Shown here piece by piece: positions 42,201 to 52,343 of a stretch of DNA of 64,000 bases. The notes beneath the pieces are model-generated. The model searched no databases and was not told where the DNA came from. It worked only from the letters and a program-made list of their open reading frames with translations. This stretch comes from Kalmanozyma brasiliensis GHG001 (Eukaryota > Basidiomycota > Ustilaginomycetes > Ustilaginales): assembly GCF_000497045.1 (NCBI RefSeq), contig NW_015961970.1, forward strand, positions 1,302,802 to 1,366,801. Direction: 5' to 3'. The translations under genes and the position numbers were made by a program. Position 1 is the stretch's first letter. Each line of letters opens with the position of its first letter.

Positions 42201-42716
42201 TCAGAGGCCGTGATGCGTAAAGACGTTCTCCTTGTGCTCCGTTGCGCCCTGTTTGGTGTTCAAGATGTCGTGGATCTCCTGGGGCGGGTCGAGGTCGAGT
42301 TCCTTTGCGCGCTGCCACCTTTCGAGCCGGGACATGCCCATGCACGGGCCGTAGTTGGGATCGAGATCGAATACGCGCAGGATCTGCTGGATGCGGTTCT
42401 CGTGATCGATGTGGACGGATTTGGACGGTGGCACGTTCATCGTCTTTTTGGTTCTGCGCCAGACACCGTCCCACCTAGCATCGTCCACATCAAGGTCCTC
42501 CCGTTTGGAATCGACTTCATCCTCCTTCGCTGCTGCTGGACTGGTCGGTGAGGACTTGCGGAGGAGGGATGATGTGACAGGTGGTGTAGGCTTGGTGGTG
42601 ACCTTGGTGGTGGGCTTGCCCTTGAGCGAGTCTTTGACAGAGCTGGAGAAGGTGGACTTGGGCTTGGACTGCGCCTTGAACGAGAGCGACTTTTGTGTCG
42701 AGCCTTTGGGTGGCAT
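42201..42716 (-). CDS. POLD4: DNA polymerase delta subunit 4 (p12/Cdm1)
   Basis: This is a single exon encoding 171 residues. This small accessory subunit stabilises DNA polymerase delta at the replication fork. The conserved C-terminal block is visible: ILRVFDLDPNYGPCMGMSRLERWQRA is the p12 core (I give it in parts: FDLDPNYGPC, GMSRLERWQRA), followed by LDPPQEIHDIL. The N-terminus carries QKSLSF at 8-13, which looks like a degenerate PCNA-interacting motif, followed by a Lys/Ser/Thr/Pro-rich disordered stretch. ATG 42716 is chosen because this motif directly follows it. Budding yeast lacks this subunit; fission yeast has it. Confidence 0.9.
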   Translation of the reverse strand: MPPKGSTQKSLSFKAQSKPKSTFSSSVKDSLKGKPTTKVTTKPTPPVTSSLLRKSSPTSPAAAKEDEVDSKREDLDVDDARWDGVWRRTKKTMNVPPSKSVHIDHENRIQQILRVFDLDPNYGPCMGMSRLERWQRAKELDLDPPQEIHDILNTKQGATEHKENVFTHHGL

Positions 42717-45072
42717 GTTGACGGAACTGAGCGAGCGAGGCTTCAAGGTATGTGTGATATGGTGAGGCGGTTGTGGCGAGAGGTTCCTGATATAGTGATA
42801 CAGCAGAAGTGACCGGGTGGTGGTGGGCAAGGTGGGTAATGCAAGCACCCGCCAACAGCGAAAGCGCACATGTTGCTGACTGAGAAAGGCGGGGTGGAGG
42901 ATGGTCCAACATTGGCGCATTTTTGCAGATTGTTAAGCCGTTCACTCCCTCAACCTTTTCAGCAAGTTCTAATTGCAAATCTCACATTTGCGAAAAATAT
43001 TTGTGGCTTGTTGCGTTCCGCTGCAAGGTTGGCCGCCGGACTCCGCAAATAGGACCAACGGGGCTTTCCCTTGTGTCAGCACCAAATCAAGGTTTCGGGT
43101 GCGCGTGACGGCCTCTCTTGAAAGCGCGATATCGAGTTGTGGCTTCAGTCGAACCACCTTGTCAAGGCTCTGAGTGAATGGATGTGGTCTTGTCGTTAGA
43201 CGGCTCGCGCTTTCGCTGCTGGCAAAGAAGCCGCTGATAGAAGGGCTGTCTCACAAGAGCTTGGTGCATGCGCAAGGCGTGGCCGTCTCCCGAAAATCGG
43301 GGTCCACCGAAGGGTTCGCCTTACCACTTTGGCGAGATGCAAGACGTCGGCCAAAGCACTAAAACCCGCCTTCACCGCTTACGGCCTCGCCAGGTTGGGT
43401 TCGGTCATTCGCCCCAACTCCGTCGAGACAACAATGAAAGCGGATCGATCCAGATCGGAGTCGGTGCAGCGCAGAGACTGCGGCCCATTGTCCTGCGCCT
43501 CACCGCGCACGCAGCCAAGCGAGTGGCTTGCAGGGAAGGAGGTGCTGACCTCATTGAAAGGGCCCTCGCCGTGCCGGTTTCATTGCGCTGAAAGCATCCC
43601 TGGCGCAGCGCAGAACGACCGACCGTCCTTCTCGAACACGTCTGCCAGCCCGAACCTCTTCGAGGAGCCTTGTGCAGCGTTTCATCAGTCGGAGCAGTCT
43701 TACCCTTTGTTCTGCGATTCGTCATCTCGCTTGTGTCTTTGAGCCCCTTTGGGTCCGGGAAACGATCTTTCGAAGGAGCTGTCCTCACGGAGATGGATCG
43801 CTCTGCTCCATCAGCCCTACGCCGACCTATCTTTGGCCAATACGCAGCCGCATGGCTGTGGCTCGACGCAATGAAAACCCCCATGCGAAGAGCTTGGTCC
43901 TCATTTTGCGCTGACCCCTTGTTGAAGCAGGGCAAAGGCCAGAGGCTGGCGGATGAGACAAGGCAACTGAAACTCCTGGGAGCGGGCACAAGCGGATTCG
44001 GCGCCTTGCCAGCCCGCCCATTGGTGGACAACAGCGGGGATGGTTGCTCGCGAAAGATGCGACTGCGGAGATGGAATTTTCAGATACGAGTCCAGCCAGA
44101 TTGTCGGATCCTGCTTGTGCTGCAAGGGGGAGAGGTTGCAGGGCACTCTATCGGCTCTCGCAGAGCCAATTTGGATTCATAAGAAAAAAAGGGCAAGAAA
44201 GCAGCCACGGCTCATCATATTGAACCACAGCCGAGGCCCGAGCCAGCAGAAGAGACAGGCAGCAAGAGTAACACGACAATGAGCCGCAGGCACGAGGCAG
44301 CAGAAGAAGCAGCAGCAGAAGCAATCTTTCACTTTGAGCAGCCATCCCGACTTTCCGTCGCCCCTCCCCACACTCACACTGCCTTGGCCCAGCCTCACGT
44401 ATGGTCTCGCTGCTCATCGATTCTCCTATCCTCCATCATCTACTTCATCGTGGCCGTTCCTCTTGCCCATCATCCGGACCGTGAACCAGTATTACTGCAT
44501 CCCCCACCATCTTCGTCTCAGCTTGCAACAGGGTCCGCTTCCGATAGCCCTGCTTTGATACGACGTCATCCAGCCCAGACCATCCGGTCCTTCTGCACCA
44601 ACGAAGCCTTCGACCGATCACAGCGCGCTTCTAAGGATTCAACATTGACGCCCATCTCGTCTGGTCACCGACTCGCCACGTTGTATGCTGTGCAACTGAG
44701 CAGCAGTCGATACGGTCCTATCACCTCAACAGCGAGGTTGCACCGCAGCCCAGAGCCCAGCGTAAGCTGCGGTCTCAAGACTCGCCACGACAAAGCGCTC
44801 CCAGCCACCATTCTTCTCCGTGAGCGCAGCGCCGACTAAGCAGAAAAAGGTGATACACGTGCCAGCTCTCTGCTTGAACAGAAAGCCTTTGCCAGCTGTC
44901 TGCCCGATCCCAGCTCGCCCTGGACCAACCAAGCAGGTGGTGATGATCAGTATCGAGGGACAGCCTTTCCTCTACTAGTCACCGAATCAGCTCGCGCAAC
45001 TAGGCAGCGAGCGTACCCTGGACCTCTGCGTCGTCGTCGTTCCGGCACCGCAGCAGTCCACCTCGGCCCAAC
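42717..45072. other. Long divergent intergenic region, POLD4 / Zn2Cys6 factor
   Basis: This is 2356 bp. The longest frame starts at a real ATG at 44279 and runs 186 codons to 44839. It has a biased but unconserved composition and lies in what is probably the 5' leader of the transcription factor. A single near match to the Prf1 element (ACCCTTTGT) lies at 43702-43710, and CCCATTGT at 43484-43491. No RNA gene is seen. Confidence 0.45.
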
Positions 45073-48000
45073 ATGGACGGCGAAACTTCCAGAGGACCAC
45101 CGTCACAATCCAGAGATCGGCCCCCGCCCCCGCTCGAGTCGTCCTATCGACTCACGGGATCCGCAAGAGATGAAGCGCTCAGGCTGCGCTCCCATCCGGC
45201 CATAGAGCAACGCTACTCTCGATCCGAGATGGACAATCGTTTGCCAGCACAGACTCGAGGAGCAACTGGGTGGACCGATTATGGGCATCCAACAGCATCA
45301 GCCTCCTACACCACACACGCGGACTCGATGCCGTCCAGTCGATCGAGTTCGTCGTTTGCACGCGCAGGCGATCACCGAGCTGCCCGATCCGGACCCTATC
45401 CCCCCTCGGACCTGCCTCGTCCGCCACGGGTCACCACCAGGCCGGACGAATACTATGGAGCTCCACAGCCCAGCATGTCTTTGAATCGAGATGGCAGCAG
45501 CAGCACATCGTCTCGCCAATTCCACCGTCGACCGAGCCACTACGACGATGACATGCCTCCTGTCGACGGTCGCGGCATGAGCATGCCCGACTCACGTGAT
45601 CCTTACAGATCACCCAAGCGGCTCTCGGGTGATCCGAAGCTGCGCCTCGATGGCTACGCCGAGCCTTCCTATTATCACAGCAGGCCTCCCATGACTCACG
45701 CGGCCGATCCCCGCTCAGACTATGGCATCTCACGAGTGCGGTCGCCTGGCGAGATGCAGCCCGCCTATCCCGTCGCTAGTCCGCCGCGCCGCGTCAGCAA
45801 CGGATCACCTCCTCCATATCCTCTCGGCCTTCCCGATGCGAGCCTGCACCGCGATAAGCGAGCGAGACTTGATCTCTACTCGGAACGCGCCCAGCCAGCC
45901 ACCGAGGCCATGCTGCGCCCACCTCCTCTTCGCACCGCCTCATCGTATCGTTCCATCGCTTCAGCCGCCTCCGCCTCAACCGGCTGGCACGATCGTTCCG
46001 ATCTGCACGAGCGTCGCCCTCGCGATGGCGCAGACGCATCCTACCACGGCGACGGCGCCAGCAAGGGCGCCAGAAACGTCGAGTGGGCCTCCGTCGACAG
46101 AGCGCATCCCACTCGACGCACCTCGGCCTTGTCCCATCACACTCTGGATGCCGGCACTACTGCAAGCAGCGAGGTGCCATCCCTGCACAGCCAGTCCAGC
46201 AAGGTCAAGAGACGCAAACGCGCGGTTCTCAGCTGCACCGAATGTAAGCAGCGCAAGATCAAGTGCGATCGAAACGTGCCCAACTGCGGAAGCTGCGTCC
46301 GTCGTGGAGTGGCGCACCTGTGTCGATGGGGCGATGAGCGCGATTACCTGCCGGCAGCTCCAGCGAGTAACATCACTCCTTCCAACGCTGCCTTGATGGC
46401 CAGGATCGCCCAGCTCGAGTCGCAGGTCCGCGTGCTGCAGTCGTCTCCCAATTCACCGTCGGCAGTACACGGAGTCGCTGGGTCCGAACGCAGCTCAGGC
46501 CAACGCGGCGTATCCAAGTATGGCGCATCCGAGTCTTCCAGTGGTCCGTCGTCCCGCTATAGCGGCCAATCAGGCATCCAGAGGCCGCCGGATTTTACCA
46601 GTCGGGACCGCAACGCTACCACGCGAGGCGATGCCGTCGATGGGCGCTATGTATACGATGACGAGGAGGAAGAGGAAGAAGAGAGCGAGCAGAGCGACGA
46701 GAGCGTAGAATCCGGCGCCGAGGATGCGGGTGACCTCCTGCGCGCACTTGCAACAGGAACCTCGCTCAAGAACAACAGTCGACAGGGACCGTCTCGACGC
46801 GAACACACCGCGGCTCAGGATGAGCACCAGGCTGACGGCGTTCAGCAAGATGGCAAGAACGGTCTGTCTGCGGAGTTCAAGCGCGGATCGCGGGCAGACA
46901 ATCGGCAAACTGATGGTCGCGACGGTAAAACACCTTCAAGCAGTCTGCGCCGAAGGTCGCTCTTGCCAGAGGAGGACCTCGCATCCGCAGCGATGTTCAG
47001 CATCTTCAGCACAGACGCATCTAGCAGCAGAAAGGAAGCGCTCAGATCAGGTCTGCTCGAAGCACTGGACTTGCTACCGCCTCGTCACAAGACAGAAGCG
47101 CTTATCGACCATTACCTTCGCGAGGCTGAAGCCGTCGTTGGCTCCTTCCACCGACCGTCTTTGCTCCGAGAACTCTCTGCCTTTTGGAGAGCGCTTGATG
47201 ACATGAAAGATGCAACAGCGCCAGCATCCACGCCTTTGCCCGATCTCCAATTTGGAGCCTTGCTGCTCGCCATGTGCGAAGCTGCGTGCGAGTTCATGAC
47301 CCCCGCCGAGGTGCTCGATAGCGAGATTTGCGATTCTCGCACGTCCATCAACGATTGCCTCGCCATGCTCGCCCGCTCCTGCCTGGCTCTGCTCGGCATG
47401 GGCCAATTCGTGCGGCGACCCAACATCTGGGGTATGCAAGCGGTGATTGTGCTGCGTCACTACGCATTCAATCGCGATCATCGCGAGGAGTATGCGGTGC
47501 TCTTTACCATGGCCATCAAAGCAGCTGAGTTCATGGGCCTGCATCGTCTAGGCTCGGCTCTCACAGATGAGGATCGTTGGGAGGACGAAATGCGTGACCG
47601 CGCTCGTCTTCAGGCCAGTGGCAACGGCAAGGGTACAGGCTCATCTACTTCTCATCGATGGAAGCTGCTCACCTCAACGCAGATCACCGACGGTCATGAG
47701 ACCGAGTCTGACGGCGAGGACCTCGACCCGGATCGAGACGAGAGGAAGGACATGAATGCCATGTGGCTTCCCCGTGGCTCCAAAAGGAAGAAGTGGGATG
47801 TGGCCGCGACCAAGCGCTACAAGGAGGGCAGTCGCGTCAGCCGAGAGCACGGCCGCAAGGTCTGGTTCGCTCTGGCCACCCTTGACTGGCTCTGCGCTTC
47901 CCACTTCGATCGAGTCTATCATTGCAAAGACGAGATGTTCACGACACAGAGTCCGCAGAACATCGACGATTCGGATCTGACCGACAGTGACTCGACAACG

Positions 48001-49335
48001 TTCGAAGTCAACAGCGACCGCGCTCCTGGCCGACCTCCTCGCGTCAACAACATCTTCCTCGACAAGATCCGCGTCACCAGCATCCCAACCACCAACAGCT
48101 ACATCCCGATTCACATCGAGATTTGCCACACGGTGCGCAGCATCTCGGACGCCTTGAACCAGGGCGAAGAGTCTTTCGACACGGTGCTTGCGATCGAAGC
48201 TCGCTTCCGTGAGATCTTGAGGTCGCTGCCGCGCTTCTACAAGCTCGACGGCGAGAGCGAGTATGACCCGGAGATCCACCGTCTGCACAAGGAGCGACCC
48301 TACCTCTCCACGCAGCGGGCCATCATCCACGAAAGCGTACACCACCGCTTGCTCAAACTGCACCGTCTCTACATGAGTCGAGGATACTGGAACGCCAAGT
48401 ACATCCATTCGACCAGGACTTGCATCGAAAGCGCACGGGTGGTCATGGGCGTCCTGCGGGCTCTTGACAATGCGGGCTGTCGCGGACAGCGATACTGGAT
48501 CTTCAAGTTCCACATCTTTCACGCAGTTCTGGCGTTGCAAGTCGATCTGTTGTATCTGGCCCGGCAGCCGGTCAATCGCGAGATCCTCGCCAAACGCGCC
48601 GACGTTGTAGCAGGGCTCAAGATGCTGCACGCACGAACGGATGTCGAAGGTCGCAACCCCATGTTGGCCTCGTCGCTGAAGGTGATCAAGGTGCTCCGAG
48701 AGGAAGAACAGGCGCGACGCAGCAAGATCAGAACCAGTGCCGAAGCTTCGGCTGGCTCGGAGCCGAACAGTGTCAGCTCACCTGCTGGCAGCGCAGAGTC
48801 GCAGAAAAGATCCAAGGCTCGCGAATGGACCAGCGCTTCCGAGTCCACCGGCGACTTGGCAGACCACTTGGAACGCCGCGTCAGAGAGACCTGGTATACG
48901 GTCGACGCGGACAAGCTGCGAGCCGTAGCGGAAGCCGCCAGCAGCCTCGCTGCCGACGCTCGCTCTCCTGTCAGCGAGCTTCCGACCCAAGCATCTGCGA
49001 TGACGCCCACTTCCACAGAGGACGGCTCGTCTCTCCGAACCGCCGACGCCGTTACCTTAGCCCCGACTGCCGACGGCCGTGACACGGAGCTCGACGACTA
49101 CCTTAAGCTCCTCTCCTCCTATCAGAATCCAGACGACGCCCCGGACGGCGCCCACTTTTTCGATGTCCTGGATGATATGGTGTTCGAAAACGGGTCGGCC
49201 AACAAGGTCAAGTTCAGCGGTCGCGCGGTCAAGCCGCCCCTGACGAGCACGATCACGCCGCCACTGCCGCTGTTGAGGGGCGCCAACGATCTCGCTGCCG
49301 CAGGGGCCGGGTTTGATGCCTTCACCGCCGCGTGA
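45073..49335 (+). CDS. Zn2Cys6 fungal transcription factor
   Basis: This is a single exon encoding 1420 residues. The binuclear zinc cluster is C388-x2-C391-x6-C398-x6-C405-x2-C408-x8-C417, preceded by the basic run KVKRRKRAVLS. It is not at the N-terminus: about 385 residues rich in Ser, Pro and Arg come first. An acidic patch (DDEEEEEEESEQSDES) lies near 530-545. A fungal-specific transcription factor domain starts near 655 (DHYLREAEAVVGSFHRPSLL) and runs to about 1180. The C-terminal 200 residues are low in complexity with acidic and Pro-rich parts, a plausible activation region. The target pathway is not evident from the sequence. The convergent neighbour is a carboxylate permease, but adjacency does not prove control. 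Confidence 0.92.
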   Translation: MDGETSRGPPSQSRDRPPPPLESSYRLTGSARDEALRLRSHPAIEQRYSRSEMDNRLPAQTRGATGWTDYGHPTASASYTTHADSMPSSRSSSSFARAGDHRAARSGPYPPSDLPRPPRVTTRPDEYYGAPQPSMSLNRDGSSSTSSRQFHRRPSHYDDDMPPVDGRGMSMPDSRDPYRSPKRLSGDPKLRLDGYAEPSYYHSRPPMTHAADPRSDYGISRVRSPGEMQPAYPVASPPRRVSNGSPPPYPLGLPDASLHRDKRARLDLYSERAQPATEAMLRPPPLRTASSYRSIASAASASTGWHDRSDLHERRPRDGADASYHGDGASKGARNVEWASVDRAHPTRRTSALSHHTLDAGTTASSEVPSLHSQSSKVKRRKRAVLSCTECKQRKIKCDRNVPNCGSCVRRGVAHLCRWGDERDYLPAAPASNITPSNAALMARIAQLESQVRVLQSSPNSPSAVHGVAGSERSSGQRGVSKYGASESSSGPSSRYSGQSGIQRPPDFTSRDRNATTRGDAVDGRYVYDDEEEEEEESEQSDESVESGAEDAGDLLRALATGTSLKNNSRQGPSRREHTAAQDEHQADGVQQDGKNGLSAEFKRGSRADNRQTDGRDGKTPSSSLRRRSLLPEEDLASAAMFSIFSTDASSSRKEALRSGLLEALDLLPPRHKTEALIDHYLREAEAVVGSFHRPSLLRELSAFWRALDDMKDATAPASTPLPDLQFGALLLAMCEAACEFMTPAEVLDSEICDSRTSINDCLAMLARSCLALLGMGQFVRRPNIWGMQAVIVLRHYAFNRDHREEYAVLFTMAIKAAEFMGLHRLGSALTDEDRWEDEMRDRARLQASGNGKGTGSSTSHRWKLLTSTQITDGHETESDGEDLDPDRDERKDMNAMWLPRGSKRKKWDVAATKRYKEGSRVSREHGRKVWFALATLDWLCASHFDRVYHCKDEMFTTQSPQNIDDSDLTDSDSTTFEVNSDRAPGRPPRVNNIFLDKIRVTSIPTTNSYIPIHIEICHTVRSISDALNQGEESFDTVLAIEARFREILRSLPRFYKLDGESEYDPEIHRLHKERPYLSTQRAIIHESVHHRLLKLHRLYMSRGYWNAKYIHSTRTCIESARVVMGVLRALDNAGCRGQRYWIFKFHIFHAVLALQVDLLYLARQPVNREILAKRADVVAGLKMLHARTDVEGRNPMLASSLKVIKVLREEEQARRSKIRTSAEASAGSEPNSVSSPAGSAESQKRSKAREWTSASESTGDLADHLERRVRETWYTVDADKLRAVAEAASSLAADARSPVSELPTQASAMTPTSTEDGSSLRTADAVTLAPTADGRDTELDDYLKLLSSYQNPDDAPDGAHFFDVLDDMVFENGSANKVKFSGRAVKPPLTSTITPPLPLLRGANDLAAAGAGFDAFTAA

Positions 49336-49535
49336 TCGTTCGATCATTCGATGCGGCCCTTTCTTTTCACTGAAAGCAAGCCAGACACGCACACCTTCCC
49401 TCGGTCACCTCTGTATTCGTAGCAATCTCCCAGCTGTCACCGTGAATGAAATGGACACGAAGTTCGCAGGACCTGTTGCCAGACCGAGAGCGCGGGCGCG
49501 CGCGTGTGTGTGTATGTGGGTGAGTGAATGGGAGA

Positions 49536-49571
49536 GAGTGAGTGAGTGAGTGAGTGAGTGAGTGAGTGAGT
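49536..49571 (+). repeat. Microsatellite (GAGT)9
   Basis: Nine uninterrupted copies of GAGT lie at the outer edge of the left arm of the inverted repeat. Confidence 0.9.
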
Positions 49572-49832
49572 GTGCGTATGTGCGTGGCGCTAGCCAGCGA
49601 GCCGCTCGTGTTTTCCCATAACACCAGCACGCAATGCCAAGCAAGCAGTGTCTGGTGCGGTGTAGGCTCTTGACGCCTATTCAGAGAGTGACCGGCGGTG
49701 CTTGTCGGGGCGTGGCGTCAAGAGCCTACACCGTACACAGACGTTGCTTGGCTGGCGTTGCTGCTGCTGCTTGGAGGACCGAACGACTCGCTCCACCCAC
49801 ACACATACACACGCTCAATCTCACACACACGC
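49562..49832. repeat. Large imperfect inverted repeat (hairpin) with 36-nt centre
   Basis: The inner arms are a perfect 20-bp match: 49658-49677 reads CGGTGTAGGCTCTTGACGCC, and 49714-49733 is its reverse complement. Outward, GCCAAGCAA (49636-49644) pairs with TTGCTTGGC (49744-49752), and GCGAGCCGCTCG (49597-49608) pairs with CGAACGACTCGC (49780-49791, two differences). The segments around GTGCGTATGTGCGTGG (near 49572-49587) and CCACACACATACACAC (near 49797-49812) also pair. Small gaps separate these blocks. The arms are about 115 bp each. Confidence 0.8.
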
Positions 49833-49874
49833 ACACACGCACACACGCACACACGCACACACGCACACACACAG
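49822..49874 (+). repeat. Microsatellite (CACACACG)n
   Basis: About six copies of an eight-base CA-rich unit follow the right arm of the inverted repeat and end in a short GA run. Confidence 0.85.
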
Positions 49875-50170
49875 AGAGAGATGCAGAAACAGGCTACTCT
49901 GGCCGTTTGACTCGGGCTTCGTGCAGTCCTGACAGCCGCAACGTCGAGCGACGCCCCTCACAGCGGCTCAAGTGTCGATTCTGCCCGCGCCGTCCAGTCA
50001 TCTCATGCACGATGCTCACCGCCCAATCAGCAGATGCTCATCTGCACATCACACACGACCCTCAGACAGTGTTCAAGTTCAAGATATACCATGACATTTG
50101 CGTTGAGCTTTTACAAAACCGATGCGAAAGATACAAAAGCGACAGAAAGAGAGAGGGCAAGCCCCTTTCC

Positions 50171-51905
50171 TTACTTGGAAAGAGCAGTCTGCGTCTGGGT
50201 GAGGTCGACCGACTTGGTCTCGGAGTTGGTGTCGAACTCCTTCTGGTAGACGAGAAGCTGGGGCTGCACCTCGGCGGTGGCAGCCGCGGCACGCTCGAAG
50301 CGAGCACCCTTCTTCTCGGGACCCACGGAGGCGGTGGCGGCAAGACCCAAAGCGATGATGGCCGTGGCAATGGCCATGACGGGGCCATAAGCCTCCACCC
50401 TGCGGCCCTGGAACGTGATGAAGTTGTTCTCCGAAAGGTAGTTGATGAGCTGGGTGGAAGGCGAGGAGATGGCGTTGCCGAGCTGGTAGGTGAGACCGAC
50501 GAAGATAGCGCGGAACGCGGGAGGCGAGATCTCGGCCAGGTAGATGGGAACGACTCCCCACGCACCTTGGACCATTGCCTGTTGAGCATAGAGAAGAGAG
50601 CCGCAGAATAGCGAGAGCAGTGGAAGGAGGAGGATGAAGTCGTTCGAGCATGAAGAGCACGTGAGGAGGCCAGAGCAGAATGCGGGGAACAATGGAAAGA
50701 AAATGAAATGTCAAAGTGTCAGGAACGGGTCTAAAAATCAATTTGCGCCACGCGCTCATTGCGAAACCACCAACTCGCCTTCTGGTACTTACCTGAAGCA
50801 AAAATCCGCCGGCCTCGAGGCCCTTCTCGCTCGTGGGGAGCACCCAAGCAGGGATAAGGCAGCAGCAGACCAGGCAGGCGACGATCATAGCCCTACGGCG
50901 TCCGATCCACTGCGACATGTAACCCCAGATGGTACCACCGACGCAAGCGCCCGTCTTCATCAGGATCGATGCCCTCGATGCCGCGGTGTTGTTGAGACGC
51001 TTTCCAACAAGCATGAACGTCGTATAACTGTCCTGACTGCTATGACTAAACCAGTTGAACCAGCTCATCAACACGATTGCAAAAAGACAAACCTTCCACT
51101 CGGCGCGGAGGCAAGCGGTGAAGGACTTGCGGAAGTTCTTGGTGCCGGAGCCCTTGCTGGCCTTGCGGGCCTCGATGAACTGCTTGGACTCGGGCCAGGC
51201 GAGACGGAGGAAGCCGACGACGAAACTGAAGCCGGCGCCGACCCAGAACATGGTAGGCCAGGTGTTGGTGGCACCGCCGACACCGAGGTTGACGCAGGCA
51301 GCCAAAACGTAGCCGAACGAGTAGCCCTGCTGGTAGATACCACTGAAGAGACCACGCGCCTCGGAAGGGATGTTCTCGAGAGCCATCGACGAAGCAGCGC
51401 CGTAGACACCACCCATGAAAAGACCGAAGAGGGCTCGAACGGCGAGGAATTCGTTGAAAGTGCGGCAGTAGATGGAAGCGACTTGGAGGGCACCGAGGCA
51501 CCACATGTTGATGACGAGAGGGTACTTTCGGCCGAAGTAGTCCGAGAAGATACCAAAGACGGCGGCGCCGACCGAACGAAGGAGCAGAGTGAGGGTGATG
51601 GCTTCGGTGATCTTGGTCTTGGAGACACCAAAGTGCTTAGCGAGCTTGGTGGTCTGGATCGAAAGGGCGTGGAAGTCAAAGGCATCGGCCGTCCAGGCGG
51701 AGAAGCCGATGAGGTAGGCACCCCAGCCAGCGAGACCGAGCATGGTGATCAGGCGGAACGGATTGGGAGGCAGACTGGGCTTCTCCCAGACGACCTGCTC
51801 CTCGCCATTCTCGTCGATGATGGTGGAGCGGACCTTCCAGTGGAAGAGGTCCTTGAAGTTCTGTGCACCCTGGGCGAGAACGCCCTTCTTAGCCTCGGTG
51901 TTCAT
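50171..51905 (-). CDS. JEN1: Monocarboxylate/proton symporter of the Jen1 type (MFS)
   Basis: Exons (minus) are 51905-50793 and 50578-50171, with a 214-nt phase-0 intron (GTAAGT..ACAG). The protein has 506 residues and about twelve hydrophobic helices. Jen1 permeases import lactate, pyruvate or dicarboxylates. The family signature N-x2-S-H-x-S-Q-D-x3-T is complete at N284-T296 (NWFSHSSQDSYTT). The MFS loop 2-3 motif is at DYFGRKYP, and splicing restores FLLQ/AMVQGAWGVVPIYLAE, which aligns with the yeast FVQGAWGVIP region. Substrate (lactate versus succinate/malate, Jen1 versus Jen2) cannot be decided by eye. Its promoter has features listed separately. It converges with the Zn2Cys6 gene. Confidence 0.93.
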
Positions 51906-51958
51906 CTTGATGGGACGCAGGAGGAGAGGTAGGGAGAGGCGAGGGAGGGATGGAATGG

Positions 51959-52115
51959 GTGGGGAGAAGATGGTCCGAATGGAGAAGATGGTCTCCTTAT
52001 GTAGACGACTGGGCTCTTTCAAAGGTGATGTGTGGGGCCCCCTCGTTCTTCTCCACGAGAGGGGAGGGGGGAGACGCCACAAGAAGGAGGTTCTGTCTCT
52101 GGGGTTTCTCTGGGG
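51959..52115 (+). promoter_or_regulatory. SYGGRG (CreA/Mig1-type) sites upstream of the JEN1-like gene
   Basis: GTGGGG occurs at 51959-51964 and 52032-52037, and CTGGGG at 52099-52104 and 52110-52115. These fit the zinc-finger repressor consensus SYGGRG. Carbon catabolite repression of Jen1 genes is known in other fungi. The motif is short, so this is suggestive only. Confidence 0.35.
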
Positions 52116-52231
52116 CAGGGCGCAGTTGTCTGGCGCGGAGCCATGCTCTGACTTTGCTAGCAGGGCGTTCCTACAGTAGCGCAGGCACCATCTCAGACTA
52201 ATCACCTCCTCAGGGCTCAGTGCGGGGTGAC

Positions 52232-52343
52232 CAACTGTGATTGGCTAGGCGAATTTGTTGCACATCGATGTGATTGCGGAGAGTTTGTCACGCTCCCGTC
52301 CAATGAATCACTGAGCTTTCCCAGTCGATGCGAATCACAGTTG
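52232..52343. promoter_or_regulatory. 11-bp inverted repeat with CCAAT boxes upstream of the JEN1-like gene
   Basis: CAACTGTGATT (52232-52242) and its exact reverse complement AATCACAGTTG (52333-52343) flank a perfect 12-bp palindrome CACATCGATGTG (52261-52272) and CCAAT (52300-52304); ATTGG lies at 52240-52244. This is about 330-440 bp upstream of the permease ATG and could be a paired binding site. Confidence 0.4.

Larger units (their letters stand above)
49336..50170. other. Intergenic between convergent Zn2Cys6 factor and JEN1-like gene
   Basis: This is 835 bp holding both 3' UTRs, two microsatellites and a large inverted repeat, annotated separately. No coding frame is convincing. Confidence 0.6.

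Noticed and set aside
47674..48630. 318-codon open frame opposite the Zn2Cys6 factor
   Set aside because: It is antisense to the conserved regulatory domain and has no family signature.
49822..49874. CRISPR-like array from regular CA-rich units
   Set aside because: The units are 8 bp with no unique spacers. It is a plain microsatellite in a eukaryotic genome.
50634..51932. 432-codon open frame on the plus strand opposite the JEN1-like gene
   Set aside because: It mirrors exon 1 of the permease in the antisense frame. GC-rich third positions remove stops on the other strand. It has no domain and a strongly biased Glu/Asp/Gly composition.
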